Positions 11,312 to 20,930 of a stretch of 64,000 nucleotides of DNA are shown here, piece by piece (within the stretch, counting starts at the first letter, position 1; every line of letters begins with the position of its first letter). The notes under the pieces are model-generated. The model did not search any database. It worked only from the letters and a program-made list of their open reading frames with translations, and was not told the DNA's origin. The stretch comes from Liriodendron chinense. Taxonomy: Eukaryota > Streptophyta > Magnoliopsida > Magnoliales > Magnoliaceae. The stretch is taken from positions 2,093,001 to 2,157,000 of the forward strand of contig PVNU02000773.1 in assembly GCA_003013855.2 (NCBI GenBank). Direction: 5' to 3'. The position numbers were made by a program, and so were the translations under genes.

Positions 11312-12853
11312 TTACGAATTGGAAGATCCATCGATGAACAGCGACCAGGTGGACATAGTGTGATTGTTTTCTGAAGGGTCCTCCGATCGTTCTTTTTCTG
11401 GATGCAAGTTCAGCTCGTGATCGCTTTGATCTACAAAGGGCTCGATTAACTCGACAATGAAATCGGCTACGACTTGGCTCTTGATTGACATGCGAGGCCG
11501 ATTCTGTATGTCAAATTCGCCAAGCTCAACGGCCCATTTGACAAGCCGACCCGATGTCTCCAGTTTTTGCAGTACTTGCCGTAGCGGCTGATCGGTCAAT
11601 ACAGCTATCGGGTGCGTCTGGAAATATGGCCTCAGTCATCTGGTTGAAATGATTAATGCCAAGGCCAGCTTCTCAATGTTAGGGTATCGCGTCTCTATGT
11701 CAAGCAGGGCTTTGCTGACGTAGTAAACGGGTCTTTGTGTCCCCTCGTCATCCCGAATCAGAACTGAGCTGACTGCCGCTGGTGACACCGTTAGGTACAG
11801 AAGCAGTTCTTCCCCGTGCATTGGTTTCGATAACAGAGGTGGAGAGACAAGATAGGCTTTCAGCTCAACGAGAGCTTGTTCGCATTTTGAGGTTCAGGTT
11901 ATTTCCTTGCATTTACGGAGTTGTCTGAAAAAAGGGAGACATCAATCTGTAGCTCTTGAGACGAACCTATTGAGAGCCGCGATTCTTCCCGTAAGACATT
12001 GGATCTCCTTCACAGTGCTGGGTGAGTTCATGTCAATGAGAGCCTGGATTTTTTTTGGATTGGCCTCGATTCCTCGTTGATTCACCACGAACTCGAGGAA
12101 TTTTTCAGAGCTTACGCCAAAAGTGCATTTGCCGGGGTTAAGTTTCATTCGATACCTCCTCAATCTGTCGAATGTCGTACGGAGGTCGTCGATGTGGTTC
12201 CCTGATCGTTTGCTCTTAACGAGCACGTCGTCTACGTATACTTCCATAGGCTTACCAAGCTGATCCGCGAATATCTTGTTGACTAGCCGCTGATACGTTG
12301 CTCCTGCGTTTTTGAGTCCGAAGGGCATTACCTTGTAGCAATAGAGGCCTTGATTCATGACAAACACGATATTTTGCCTGTCGGGAGCGTGCATCTGTAT
12401 TTGGTTATATCCGGAGTAGGCGTCCATAAAGCTGAGGAGCTCGTGACCTGAGGTTGCGTCAATGAGCTGATCTATCCTGGGCAGCGGGAAGCTGTCTTTT
12501 GGACATGCTTTGTTCAGGTCGGTGTAGTCCACACAAACTCTCCATTTCCCGTTGGCTTTTTTTACTAAGACAACGTTAGCCAGCCAATCTGGATAACGTA
12601 TTTCTTGGATAAATCCTGCTTTGCGCAGTTTCTACACTTCTTCTTTGATCACTATATATCTTTATGCGTTAAAAGAACGCCTTTTTTGACAGACTGGTTT
12701 GAAGGTCGGATCGACGTTTAGCCGATGAACCATCACCTCCGAACAAATTCCGAGCATATCTTCATGGGACCATGCGAATACATCTGCTTGTTCTTTTAGA
12801 AATGTGGTTAGTCCTTCTTGCGCATGACTCTTCAACTGAGACCCGATCTTCAT
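11312..12853 (-). pseudogene. Gypsy reverse transcriptase and first RNase H (interrupted)
   Basis: The RT begins around 12853 with the LKEQADVFAWSHEDMLGI motif. It continues past two stops (about 12660 and 12620) to VDYTDLNKACPKDSFPLP, GYNQIQMHAPD, VMPFGLKNAGATYQRL and the catalytic YVDD at about 12245-12230. LTGRIAALNRFVSR leads into RNase H (LYLTVSPAAVSSVL, RPVYYVSKAL). The start of the second RNase H, STWSLFIDGSSNS, lies near 11335. All parts share one frame with isolated stop codons near 11940, 11890, 11634 and 11310. A frameshift separates them from the next block. Confidence 0.88.
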
Positions 12854-12856
12854 AAC

Positions 12857-13705
12857 TCAGGTCGGGTCGAAATCCGATAGTGGAACTTCGACCAGTTCTT
12901 CGGCGGGTGACCCGTGCTCCCTCGTTTCCTCTCTTGGATCCAGGAGTGTTGTGTGAGAGACAGCTGAAATTAAATTCTTACTTTTTCCTCGTAGAGTGAG
13001 CTTGTAGCAACGACGAGCTTCTTGTTGGTCTTCTTTGACCACGCCGACCCCGTCGTCGGTTTCGAACTTCATTGCCAAGTGGTAGATGGGGACAGCAGAC
13101 TTGAGAGCTCGTAGGGTGAGTCGGCCGATGATGGCATTATAGGCGGAAGGGGTGTCTACGACAAGGAAATCGACCATGATCATTTTCTGATTGGGTTCTT
13201 CCCCTGCTGTGACTGGAAGAGTTATCTCGCCTTCTGGCATAATGTTATCTCCTGTAAACTCGGTCAGAGCGGTCTTAACCGGCCTTAACCTGGATCGGTC
13301 AATCTTCATCTTGTCAAAGGCCGCGATGTATAAGATGTCTGCCGAGCTCCCTGTATCGACCATCATCCTATGGAGTTTCTTGTTAGCAACTATCATCGAA
13401 ACGACCATGGAGTCGTCATGTGGATGTAGGACTCCTCGGGCGTCTTCCTCGGTGAAAGTTATTGCACGTGAGGTAAATTTGGCAACCTTCGAAGGTCAAC
13501 TGGTGATGTATATGGGGGCCCCCGGTTCCGACGTCCTTCCTTGTCGTACATAGTTTTTACGGGAATTACCGGAATCTCCGGTGGATGGCCCGCCAAAAAT
13601 CACGTGAATTTCTTCCACAAGATTGTTGTCGTTTTGTTCCTCAGTCTGATCTACAGCCCTCCGGTCCTCCTGACGCTAGGCAATGTAGTCTTTTAAGAAT
13701 CCCTG
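12857..13705 (-). pseudogene. Gypsy aspartic protease region
   Basis: The protease active-site motif MVDTGSSADILY lies near 13355 and is followed by the IIGRLTLRAL flap-type segment near 13125. It stays in the same frame as the downstream reverse transcriptase, separated by a single stop at 12857-12859, and in the same frame as the gag 3' part. Between 13409 and 13705 the frame has two stops. The protease core itself appears intact. Confidence 0.82.
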
Positions 13706-15243
13706 CTAAATAAGGATCTCTATCTGTCGTTTCAGGTCGAAACAGTCCACAGTGTTGTGACCATGGTCTTTGTTATATAGGCAGTACCTCAATTTCGACC
13801 TTCTGTTAGGGTCGGTCTTTATCTTCGCAAGTTGTTCGAACGTGTGCTTGCCTTTTTCTGCCAAGTACACTTGTTCGATGGTTTTGTTGAGGGGCGTATA
13901 TTTCTCGAACCGTGGTGTTGAAGTTTTGATTCCTCGGGTAGAGGTGTTCCGACCTGGTGACCTGCGATCGGGTCTTTGCTTTTTCGAGTTGCCTCCTTCT
14001 TGGCGATCTCTGCTTTTGAAGGACATTCTGTGTGCATTGACCAATTCCTCTGCGTTGATGTGTTTTGCCGTGCCACCGACTAGGGTGGCTCTTCCCCGAC
14101 GGACCAAATGAATTTTCGATCGCGCAGCCCTCCAATCATGGTGTGGAGCAATACATTTTGTGAAAGATTTTCTACTTGCACGGCTTCAGCATTAAAACGC
14201 GCAAGGTAGTCTTTCAACGACTCATCTTCTTTTTGCTTGACTGTAGCGTGGTGAGTTGAATGTTTCCTCGGGTCGGTACTTCCGATGAATTGAGTAGCAA
14301 AGGCTCTGCTCAATTGAGAGAACGAGCTGATCGACCTAGGCTTTAGGTTGCGAAACCATGTCCATGCCGAGCTTGTCAGTGATAATGGGAAAGCTTTGCA
14401 CATTATGTGCCCACTAGCTCCGAGGAGTTCCATTCGGACTTTGAAATTTTCCAAATGTTCCACCAGATCTCCTATCCCAGAATATTGTTTCAACTGAGGG
14501 ATTTTAAATCCTCTAGGGAGTGGCTCTTCGCGGATTTCTTCAGTGAATGGTGATTCAGAAGAATCAACTAATGCATCCACTGCAATAAGTGCCCGGGCCC
14601 GCTGCGCTTTCTGGATATCAACCACCTGCTCACGGAGTTCTTTCAGCTCGGCTTCTAGTGGGTTTATGTTGTCTTCTACTCGGTCTATGCTATCGTGGTT
14701 AGCTCGCTCTTGCCCCAGACGAGCCGGCCTTCTTTGTTCGAGCTTATGGCGTAGGTCGTTCGCGGGCAAGTCCGTCGCCGACCGGGACTTCGTTCTGGCC
14801 GCTCGGCTGGCGACTTCGCGTTCCTCAACCGAAGCTGGTTGCTGTGAACGCTATAGCGGTTGAGTTTGATGAGAGCGTTGGGATTGTTGAGGCTGGGGAT
14901 GAGACTGTTGAGGCTCGTCACAATTCCTGCCCTCCGGATTCGGGTGAACCAGACTGGTTAAAAGGGCTTTGATTTCGTCTAGCCTTCGGTCGACATACCC
15001 GAATCGTTCGTCAACGCCTCCCAACCTTTCGGCGACACCTCCTACTTGTTCTTCGAGGACGGACAATCTGATCCCTCCATTACGAGATCTCTGTTGTTCG
15101 CTTTGCTGAATGAAGCGAGAGGGGTTCCCACCGATCTGGATGGTAGGAGTCTCGGGAATAGATCCTTCGTCGTTGGAATGTGGGACCTCCGAAGGTCCGG
15201 CGATTGCGGGAGCCTTCCCTTTATACTTCCTTTTTCCTGCCAT
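13706..15243 (-). pseudogene. Gypsy gag (interrupted)
   Basis: Translation most likely began at the ATG at 15243-15241 (MAGKRKYKGKAPAI). The N-terminal part is low complexity and coiled (SVLEEQVGGVAERLGG). An in-frame TAG at 14853-14851 interrupts it, and the same frame resumes with ANDLRHKLEQRRPARLG. The retrotransposon gag domain shows FSQLSRAFATQFIG and KQKEDESLKDYLARFN near 14310-14200. A frameshift at about 14100 leads to KHINAEELVNAHRMSF and the zinc-knuckle-like YCLYNKDHGHNTVDC near 13750. Not functional as it stands. Confidence 0.85.
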
Positions 15244-15320
15244 GTCAAGATTGTCGAAGTGTCTTGAGCGTTTGGGTGAGAACACAACTTTGTCATATAT
15301 TCCCACAGACGGCACCAATC

Positions 15321-15884
15321 TGTTGATGCTGAAAATTGGCCAACAGACGAGCCGAGGTTGAAACCTTCCCCTGGATCCTGTCAGAATAAAACAATGGCTA
15401 AAGGAGGGGCCATGGATCGGCCGTTAGCCCTCCGATGCTTAAGTTAGTTCAAACTTTTAAGATCGAGGAGGGATTTCCTGTTTTGTTTTATTGGGTTGGA
15501 GATTTTTTCGTACCTTATCCATTCGGAGCAGTTCCCTTTTATAGGCTTACGTTTTGGAGTTATGCCTCTATAAGGAAACGAGATTCTCATAGAGGAAATC
15601 TTGGATCTCCGAGATTTTTGGGTTGTTCTGCAATCCCTGGAGACATTAGTGCGTCGATTAACGATTCTCCGGACTCTTCTCCTATTATTCAAGCGCAAGC
15701 TTAAAATAATGGAACCGTCATTGGGAGAGCCAGCTGGTAATACGGCTGAGGTCGGTCTTACGCGTGCGTCTGGGAACGTCTTCTACATCAGGTCGGGTAG
15801 TACCGACCTGTCTTTAGGTCAGTCAGTAGTTGAACAGGTCAGCTCGAGACTGTCTTGAGGTCAGGTCATATTTCCCCTACAACA
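15321..15884 (-). repeat. Gypsy 5' LTR
   Basis: 564 bases bounded by TGTTGATGCT at the left and CCCCTACAACA at the right, so on the element strand it reads TGTT...AACA. The leader GGTGCCGTCTGTGGGA abuts it on the internal side at about 15300-15320. A TATA-type box CCTATAAAAGGGAAC (minus strand) lies near 15530-15544. The core TAACTTAAGCATCGGAGGG near 15441-15423 is shared with the solo LTR at about 20931-21610. Confidence 0.75.
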
Positions 15885-16222
15885 ATGTGTATGGCGGACA
15901 TGTGCATAGTGGCACTTTTCTTTGAACGGGCGACTCTCCAAGGGAGCTAAAAAGTCATTTCACCCCATTTCATGTACATAGTGATACTTTTGTTTACATG
16001 TGTATCTCAAAGAGGATTTCATTTACATGCACATTTACTCCCATTTCCTTCCATTCAAACACACCACAAATACCATTTACCTTCCTTTGCTCCTAGTTTA
16101 ACTCCATTTACTCCCATCCAAAAGCCCATTAGTGAAAACTTGCAAATGAGTAATGATTAACTACCCGTACTCTTTTCTACGTCGATGGTAATGACTTGCT
16201 TTTTTACACTAAAATCCAGAAA
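15885..16222. other. Short AT-rich intergenic stretch with small direct repeats
   Basis: ATGTGCATAGTGGCACTTTT near 15899 and ATGTACATAGTGATACTTTT near 15973 form a diverged direct repeat of about 75 bases. No gene recognised. Confidence 0.4.
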
Positions 16223-16531
16223 TGTGCAAATTTTATGTGGGGGCCACTATGATATATGCGGCTTATCCATGCCGTCCATCCAGTTTGCGGGCTGATGTTA
16301 TGGTATGACCCCAACATTGAGTTAGATCCAAAGCTCAAGTGGACCACATGATGCAAAAGAGTGGGTTGAATGTCTATTGTTAAAACCTTTCACGACCACA
16401 ATTTCCTATGGCGTGGGCTAGTTGAGCCTCAGATTTGCCTCATTTTTTGGCTCATGCCCTAATATGTTCTATTACAATAAATGGACGGCATGGATATGTC
16501 ATGGACATCATAGTGGCCCCACAAATTTACG
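16223..16531. mobile_element. Mutator-type palindromic MITE
   Basis: Terminal inverted repeats GTGCAAATTTTATGTGGGGGCC and GGCCCCACAAATTTAC bracket the family motifs GCCGTCCATCC, AGATCCAAAGCTCAAGTGGACC, CATTTTTTGGCTCATGCCCTAA and AATGGACGGCATGGAT. It belongs to the family whose 9-bp target duplications are clear at 30223 and 61721. Target duplication not resolved here. Confidence 0.65.
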
Positions 16532-17223
16532 GTAACATCACACTTACACAGAAAAGTTGAAAAACAAACAACCAAGTGGGTGGGGAAAATGGTTGGCATG
16601 GACAAAACACATACCGACCTTAAAGAGCTTTTTCGGAGGGGTCGCCACCGAATCCGACTCAGCTACAGTAGGCCCCTCGTTGCCTGTGGGATAGGGGTAA
16701 AGTCGTCAATCGCTCACAGATAATAGCGTGGTGTTCTCCCATGCATCCTGATACTGGGGGGATACAATATGGATCCATGTTTTGAAACCAATTTTAGATG
16801 ATCCTATGGTTGAAAACTTTCCAAGCAACTATCCCTACCAGACCGTAGGTACTACTGTTCTTAGTTTATGGTCCTATAGACCACGAAACCTACGGTCCAG
16901 CATTCGGACGGCCTAAATTTATGGACTACAGAGCGTGCTAACATCTGGCATTCCATTAACGTTCAAATAAATTAAATTACATGTAACCAACCTTCCCTTT
17001 GCCTAAGTGGGGCTATCATGCATTGCTGACCATGTGCTCAAAGGTACCCAGGTGGGCCACATCAATTTCAACCAAATCTAAGATAATACACCATCCATCA
17101 GGTGATCCACTCCATCCAAATGTTTTACCATTGGTAAAAATCAACCACGTACACAACACAGGTGGACCATAACAATTTTCAACCAAATCTAAGATCCACA
17201 CCATCCATCAGGTTCTTCTATCC
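16532..17223. other. Intergenic stretch, no gene
   Basis: Includes TCGCCACCGAATCCGACTCAG near 16640 and, at about 17030-17215, two diverged copies of AGGTGGGCCACATCAATTTTCAACCAAATCTAAG, which are fragments of the Mutator-type MITE family. Confidence 0.35.
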
Positions 17224-17600
17224 GACGCGGATTGCGTCCTGCCCCCGCCAGGACGTATTACAGTCCGGGCAGACCTGCGGAGGGGCCCACCGTGATGTAT
17301 CCTTTTATCTACTCCGTCCATCCATTTTATAAAATCATTTTAAGGTATGCCGCTAAAAAAAGAAGAAGATCCAAGTGGGCCACAACAATTTTCAACCAAA
17401 TCATTTTAGTGATCCGTCACCAGCTACTATTTGGTGTGGCCCACTTGAGCATTGGATCTGTCTTGTTTTAGGGCCCAAATACTAGAATGATCTTATAAAA
17501 TGGATGGACAGAGTGGATAGACGGATACATCACGGTGGACCCCTCCACAGGTCTGCCCGGACGGTAATGCGTCCGGGTGGGGCAGGACGCAATACGCGTC
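17224..17600. mobile_element. Mutator-type palindromic MITE
   Basis: About 75-bp terminal inverted repeats: GACGCGGATTGCGTCCTGCC at the left, and its complement GGCAGGACGCAATACGCGTC at the right. GGGCAGACCTG...CACCGTGATGTATCC is mirrored by ATACATCACGGTG...CAGGTCTGCCC. The internal family motifs CCGTCCATCCATTTTATAA and TGGCCCACTTGAG are present. A second small palindrome, GAACGCAATCTGCGTTC, lies just to the right at 17622. Confidence 0.75.
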
Positions 17601-17867
17601 CGCTGGAGACGGGCGGGGTTAGAACGCAATCTGCGTTCAAATCGAACGTAAATATCAATGTCTGACCGAAAAACACCTCATCGTAGCCATGAAAAAAACG
17701 ACCCACAATTAGACAAAAAGATAATACACTGAAACACTCGTATATTATAAGCCTTCATTCGAAAAGATTATACACCGAAAAAATCATATATACTAGCGAA
17801 GAAATATTAAAAAAAAAATGAAAAAAAAGAATGATTTCTCGAGTATCCGCAGCTGAGATGTCGGCAT

Positions 17868-18062
17868 CTATTTAGGCAGAAGAGCAAGGAGAGAGAGTAG
17901 GAGAGACGAGCAGAGCACGGCACCGGAAACCGGCAAGGCGAGCCCCGATCCAGGGTCCATCGACGGCGATGGTGCCATTGCGCTATCCTGCGCGGTGGCA
18001 GCGGCAGCAGAGAAGGCGAAGAAGAGGAAAACCGCCGCGGCTGAGAGACTAACGTGCGCCAT
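17868..18062 (-). CDS. Arabinogalactan peptide (AG-peptide), left copy
   Basis: 64 residues. The ATG at 18062 opens an N-terminal signal peptide (MAHVSLSAAAVFLFFAFSAA, cleavage probably after ...ATA). A very short mature part follows with Ala/Ser/Pro motifs (QDSAMAPSPSMDPGSG). The hydrophobic C-terminal tail LPVSGAVLCSSLLLSLLALL is typical of a GPI-anchor signal. AG-peptides are hydroxyproline-rich, arabinogalactan-decorated cell-surface molecules. The gene has no intron. A TATA box (TATAAAT, minus strand, 18185-18179) lies about 120 bases upstream. Compared with the right-hand copy, one Pro of the AP glycosylation motif is replaced by Met. The promoter lacks the G-box, and the AATAAA site is missing from its 3' region. 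It may be the weaker or decaying copy, but the reading frame is intact. Confidence 0.82.
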   Translation of the reverse strand: MAHVSLSAAAVFLFFAFSAAAATAQDSAMAPSPSMDPGSGLALPVSGAVLCSSLLLSLLALLPK

Positions 18063-18178
18063 GGGTGAAGGATAGGGGAAAAAAGAAGAAGAACGTTGCT
18101 AGTGAAGGAAGGATAAGATATCTGGGATATCTGAGAGCCTCTGATTTTCTGAGAAAGCTGGGAATCCGGAGAAGGCGC

Positions 18179-18185
18179 ATTTATA
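18179..18185 (-). promoter_or_regulatory. TATA box of left AG-peptide gene
   Basis: TATAAAT on the minus strand within GAGCTATAAATGCGCC, about 117 bases before the ATG. The same context GCAGCTATAAATTCACC occurs in the duplicate gene. Confidence 0.7.
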
Positions 18186-18299
18186 GCTCCCTTGTCGCAG
18201 TGTGGGGCCACGAAAAACGTGGACAGCTGGCGTGATGATGCGGCGTGGTCTGACCATCTCTGTTCCAACGGGACGCGGCTTCGCTGGATCGAGGTGGAT

Positions 18300-18797
18300 G
18301 AGATACCTGACCGTGGGGCCCTGTATTTTTTTTTTTTTTTTATGTATCCACACTGACACTGTCCATCCAGTTTCAAAGCATGATACCAAAAATGAAGTAG
18401 ATACAAATATCAGGTGGACCCTAATACAGGAATCAGTGGTAATCGACCAATAAAAGCTTATCATGGCCACGAAAGTTTTGGATCAACCTGATATTTGTGT
18501 GGTCTCTTCATCCAGATCTTTGTGACCTTATCAACGGGTTGGATGCAAAATAAACATTCCGGTGGGGCCCAGAAAGTTTTTAATTGTGAGTATTCAAGCA
18601 CTATTATTTCCTATGGTATGGTTAACTTATTATTCGGATCTGCTTCATTTTAGAAATCATGCCTTAGGGATGAGTTTTCAAAACGGATGTATCTACTTCA
18701 ACTTTGGAATCATGCCATAAAAATGAGTTTTCAAAATGGATGGACGGTATGGATTTAAGTAACATACACCACAGTGGGCCCACCGTTAGGGATCCAC
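18300..18797. mobile_element. Mutator-type palindromic MITE (spacer of AG-peptide duplication)
   Basis: GACCGTGGGGCCCTGTA at the left mirrors CACAGTGGGCCCACCGTTAG at the right. Inside are CACTGTCCATCCAGTTT, ATCAACCTGATATTTGTGT, TTATCAACGGGTTGGATGCA and AAATGGATGGACGGTATGGAT, the standard order of this family. A 16-base T-run lies near its left end. Exact ends and target duplication not resolved. Confidence 0.65.
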
Positions 18798-18890
18798 CTA
18801 CCCCAATCCGCGCCCGTTCCAACGGGCGAACAAACAAGAAAAGGAAGCTTCTTTCTTTTTCTTCATTTCTCCTCGGTCTGTGCACGCTAC

Positions 18891-19388
18891 GGACGCGGAT
18901 TGCGGGCGCGTATCCAGTCAAGGAGGGACCTGACGGAGTTCCGTCAGGCATTTTTCAGCGGTCTAACTCGGTGTGTAGGTTGAATATCCACGCGGTTCAT
19001 CCGTCGTCTCCTCATTTTAGGGCACGACCCTCAAAATGAATGAGATCCGTGGATCACAACACAGAAAATAACGATCATTAAAAACTTCTTAGGGTCCACT
19101 AAAATATTTATTTGTCATCTAACCTGTTGATAATGTCCACTATAATGTTTACGGATGAAGGAAAACACAAATATCAACCTAATCAAAAAGAATTTGAAGC
19201 CTAGGAAAAAGTTTTTAATGGTTAATTGTGACAATTTCATTATGGTCTACTTGAGACTTAGATTTGCTTCATTTTTAGGCCTATGCCTGAAAATGAGCAC
19301 GAAAAATGGATAGATCGCATGCATATACAACACATCCATAGAGGTGGGCCCCACAGACAAGACCCGATGGCCTGATTGAATCCGTGCC
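18891..19388. mobile_element. Mutator-type palindromic MITE (spacer of AG-peptide duplication)
   Basis: Begins GGACGCGGATTGCGGGCGCG and ends near GAATCCGTGCC, resembling the GGACGCGGATT termini of the family. The internal order is typical: TTCATCCGTCGTCTCC, ATTAAAAACTTCTTAGGG, AACCTGTTGATAATGTCCAC, GAAGGAAAACACAAATATCA and AGGTGGGCCCCACAGA. Diverged; the target duplication is not recognised. Confidence 0.6.
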
Positions 19389-19643
19389 GTATTGAGTCTT
19401 GGCCCTGCTTACCACATCCGTGTGGTAATCCGTAACCCGCGGGGTAGGGTTTGATTGAACCACGAATAAGAAATAGAGCTCATACAAAGCAAATTTGGAA
19501 GTTGTTAGGTAAGCATGAAGTACACACACCGCCCTGGTAGGTGGCCAATCACGATAGCAACATGCAATCTGCGTGCACCGACCCGCGTCCAAAAGAAGAA
19601 AAATGAAGCTGGCCTGTCGACCGTTATAGCACAGCTGGTCAGT

Positions 19644-19651
19644 CCACGTGG
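19644..19651 (+). promoter_or_regulatory. G-box in right AG-peptide promoter
   Basis: CCACGTGG, a perfect palindromic G-box (CACGTG core), 57 bases upstream of the TATA box. The same position in the left copy reads CCACGCCG, so the core is destroyed there. G-boxes bind bZIP and bHLH factors in plants. Function here is an inference. Confidence 0.5.
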
Positions 19652-19707
19652 CATCCCCGCCAGCTGTTCATGTTTCTCATGGGCCCCACACGTAGAGGCA
19701 AAGCAGC

Positions 19708-19714
19708 TATAAAT
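19708..19714 (+). promoter_or_regulatory. TATA box of right AG-peptide gene
   Basis: TATAAAT in GCAGCTATAAATTCACC, about 115 bases before the ATG. A transcription start about 30 bases downstream would give a leader near 90 bases. Confidence 0.7.
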
Positions 19715-19829
19715 TCACCTTTCCTGGATTCCCTTGTTTCTCAGGAAAGCAGAGAGCATCCATCTCTCGGAGTTCTTTGACCTCTTTTCCTTCCTTCTCA
19801 AGCAACTTTCTTCTTCTACTACTGCACCT

Positions 19830-20024
19830 ATGGCGCACGTTAGTCTCTCAGTCGCTGCGGTATTCGTCTTCTTCGTCTTCTGCGCTGTCGCTGCCACCGC
19901 GCAGGACAGCGCACCGGCGCCATCACCATCGATGGACACCGGATCGGGTCTCGCCTTGCCGGTTCCCGGTGCCGTGCTCTGCTCGTCTCTCCTACTCTCG
20001 CTGTTTGCTCTTCTGCGTAAATAG
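19830..20024 (+). CDS. Arabinogalactan peptide (AG-peptide), right copy
   Basis: 64 residues, intronless. The first residues MAHVSLSVAAVFVFFVFCAV form the signal peptide, followed by VAATAQ. The predicted mature peptide is about a dozen residues (DSAPAPSPSMDTGSG) with an APAPSPS hydroxyproline/AG-glycosylation motif. The tail LPVPGAVLCSSLLLSLFALL fits a GPI-anchor attachment signal, with the small residues of DTGSG as the likely site. An upstream in-frame extension exists, but the start context CACCTATGGCG and identity with the left copy favour this ATG. The 3' UTR has AATAAA at 20154-20159. It differs from the left copy at several residues, including P for M in the AP motif. This looks like the fully equipped copy (TATA, G-box, poly(A) signal). 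Confidence 0.85.
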   Translation: MAHVSLSVAAVFVFFVFCAVAATAQDSAPAPSPSMDTGSGLALPVPGAVLCSSLLLSLFALLRK

Positions 20025-20153
20025 ATGCCGAGATCTCAGCTACAGATATTCTCGCAAGAAATTATTCCTTTCTTTTCGTTTTTTAATCTTTCTTCGCTAG
20101 CATATATTATTTTTTCGGTGTATAATCTTTTCGATCCCCTTCATTTGTTTCCT

Positions 20154-20159
20154 AATAAA
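20154..20159 (+). terminator. Poly(A) signal of right AG-peptide gene
   Basis: AATAAA in TTTCCTAATAAAGGC, 130 bases after the stop codon. The matching segment is deleted in the left copy. Confidence 0.55.
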
Positions 20160-20220
20160 GGCTATAATACATGAGTGTTTCAGTGTATAATCTTTTTGTC
20201 TAATTGCGTGTCGCTTTTTT

Positions 20221-20930
20221 ATTGAGTGGGGTATAAACCCATATTTCTTCTGGATTGGTGTCTTAGATAGATGATTGGCGGCCATCTGATGGACGGTCCA
20301 AGTTAATAAAATTTGATTTGAGTTATGTGTGCCGTATGATGAGCAGGGTGCATGTTTACGACCCATGTGTCAATCGATCCAAACTCTTGAGTTCTTCCTG
20401 GTTGTCCAAAATGGTTAATCAATCAGATAGTTATGGAGTTTGAATGATTATTGTGTACAGACTCCTGATTTGTTCATCATCTGAATAGTCGGGCCCATGA
20501 AGTCAACGATATGGATCATTGAACCATGGACATAGCTCGTACGGACAAGGCAAATCAGGACCCGAAAATGCCTCATCAACTTCCAATCTGAGGTTTCTCG
20601 ATCGGTGGTCAGAAGCGTGTCATTTGTTTCGAATAAAACTTATCTGGAAGAGTGTAATGCTCCATATGCGTGCGCTTACAAAGTGTTCGCATATAACTCA
20701 AATTAAACTGGGCTAATCAAGTTTCGTGTAGATGGGTCACAACTGCTGACATCAGTTACCAGATATACTAACTGGGCCGCCAAATGAATGGTTAAAATGG
20801 AAAGTAAGCAACTATCTGAGTTTAACAAAAATAACAAGTAGTCCCTCACGTGGGGATATTCCAAGTTTGGCCAAGTATAAGTCCTCGAGCTCACGAAAGT
20901 TTATTCGGCTAGGAAAGTGCTTACCTCAGA
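20221..20930. other. Intergenic stretch, nothing recognised
   Basis: No coding similarity, terminal repeats or RNA features that I can identify. Scattered words such as GATGGACGGTCC and AGTCGGGCCC are MITE-like fragments. Confidence 0.4.

Larger units (their letters stand above)
10050..15884 (-). mobile_element. Ty3/gypsy LTR retrotransposon, Tat (Ogre/Retand-like) clade, 3' truncated and defective
   Basis: Reading leftwards on the minus strand: 5' LTR (15884-15321), the leader TGGTGCCGTCTGTGGGAA, gag, aspartic protease, reverse transcriptase, RNase H, a second (archaeal-type) RNase H and integrase. The second RNase H before the integrase is the hallmark of the Tat lineage. The element stops shortly after the integrase catalytic glutamate near 10060, and no second LTR is seen on the left. 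It is therefore truncated, not a complete pair-of-LTR element. Most of gag-pol stays in one of two frames, broken by single stop codons and at least two frameshifts. That indicates an old, inactive copy. Confidence 0.9.
17694..18272 (-). repeat. Inverted-duplication arm carrying the left AG-peptide gene
   Basis: The reverse complement of this block aligns with 19618-20220 over promoter, coding sequence and 3' UTR (for example TTTTTCGGTGTATAATCTTTT and GTGTTTCAGTGTAT in both 3' regions). The 1.35-kb spacer between arms consists largely of two Mutator-type MITEs. Confidence 0.85.
19618..20220 (+). repeat. Inverted-duplication arm carrying the right AG-peptide gene
   Basis: Inverted copy of 17694-18272. 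Homology starts about 90 bases upstream of the TATA box (CAGCTGGTCAGTCCACG) and runs to TCTTTTTGTCTAATTGCG, about 200 bases beyond the stop codon. The whole transcription unit was therefore duplicated. Confidence 0.85.

Noticed and set aside
10037..15318. Plus-strand and other-frame open frames across the gypsy element
   Set aside because: They are antisense or shifted shadows of gag-pol, whose domains are clear on the minus strand.
17807..18406. 199-codon open frame over the left AG-peptide gene
   Set aside because: It overlaps the AG-peptide gene in another frame, has low-complexity Arg/Ser-rich translation, and has no counterpart preserved in the duplicated arm.
18891..19040. Frames reading through the GC-rich MITE end at 18.9 kb as a small gene
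   Set aside because: The sequence lies inside a Mutator-type MITE and the frame has no recognisable protein features.
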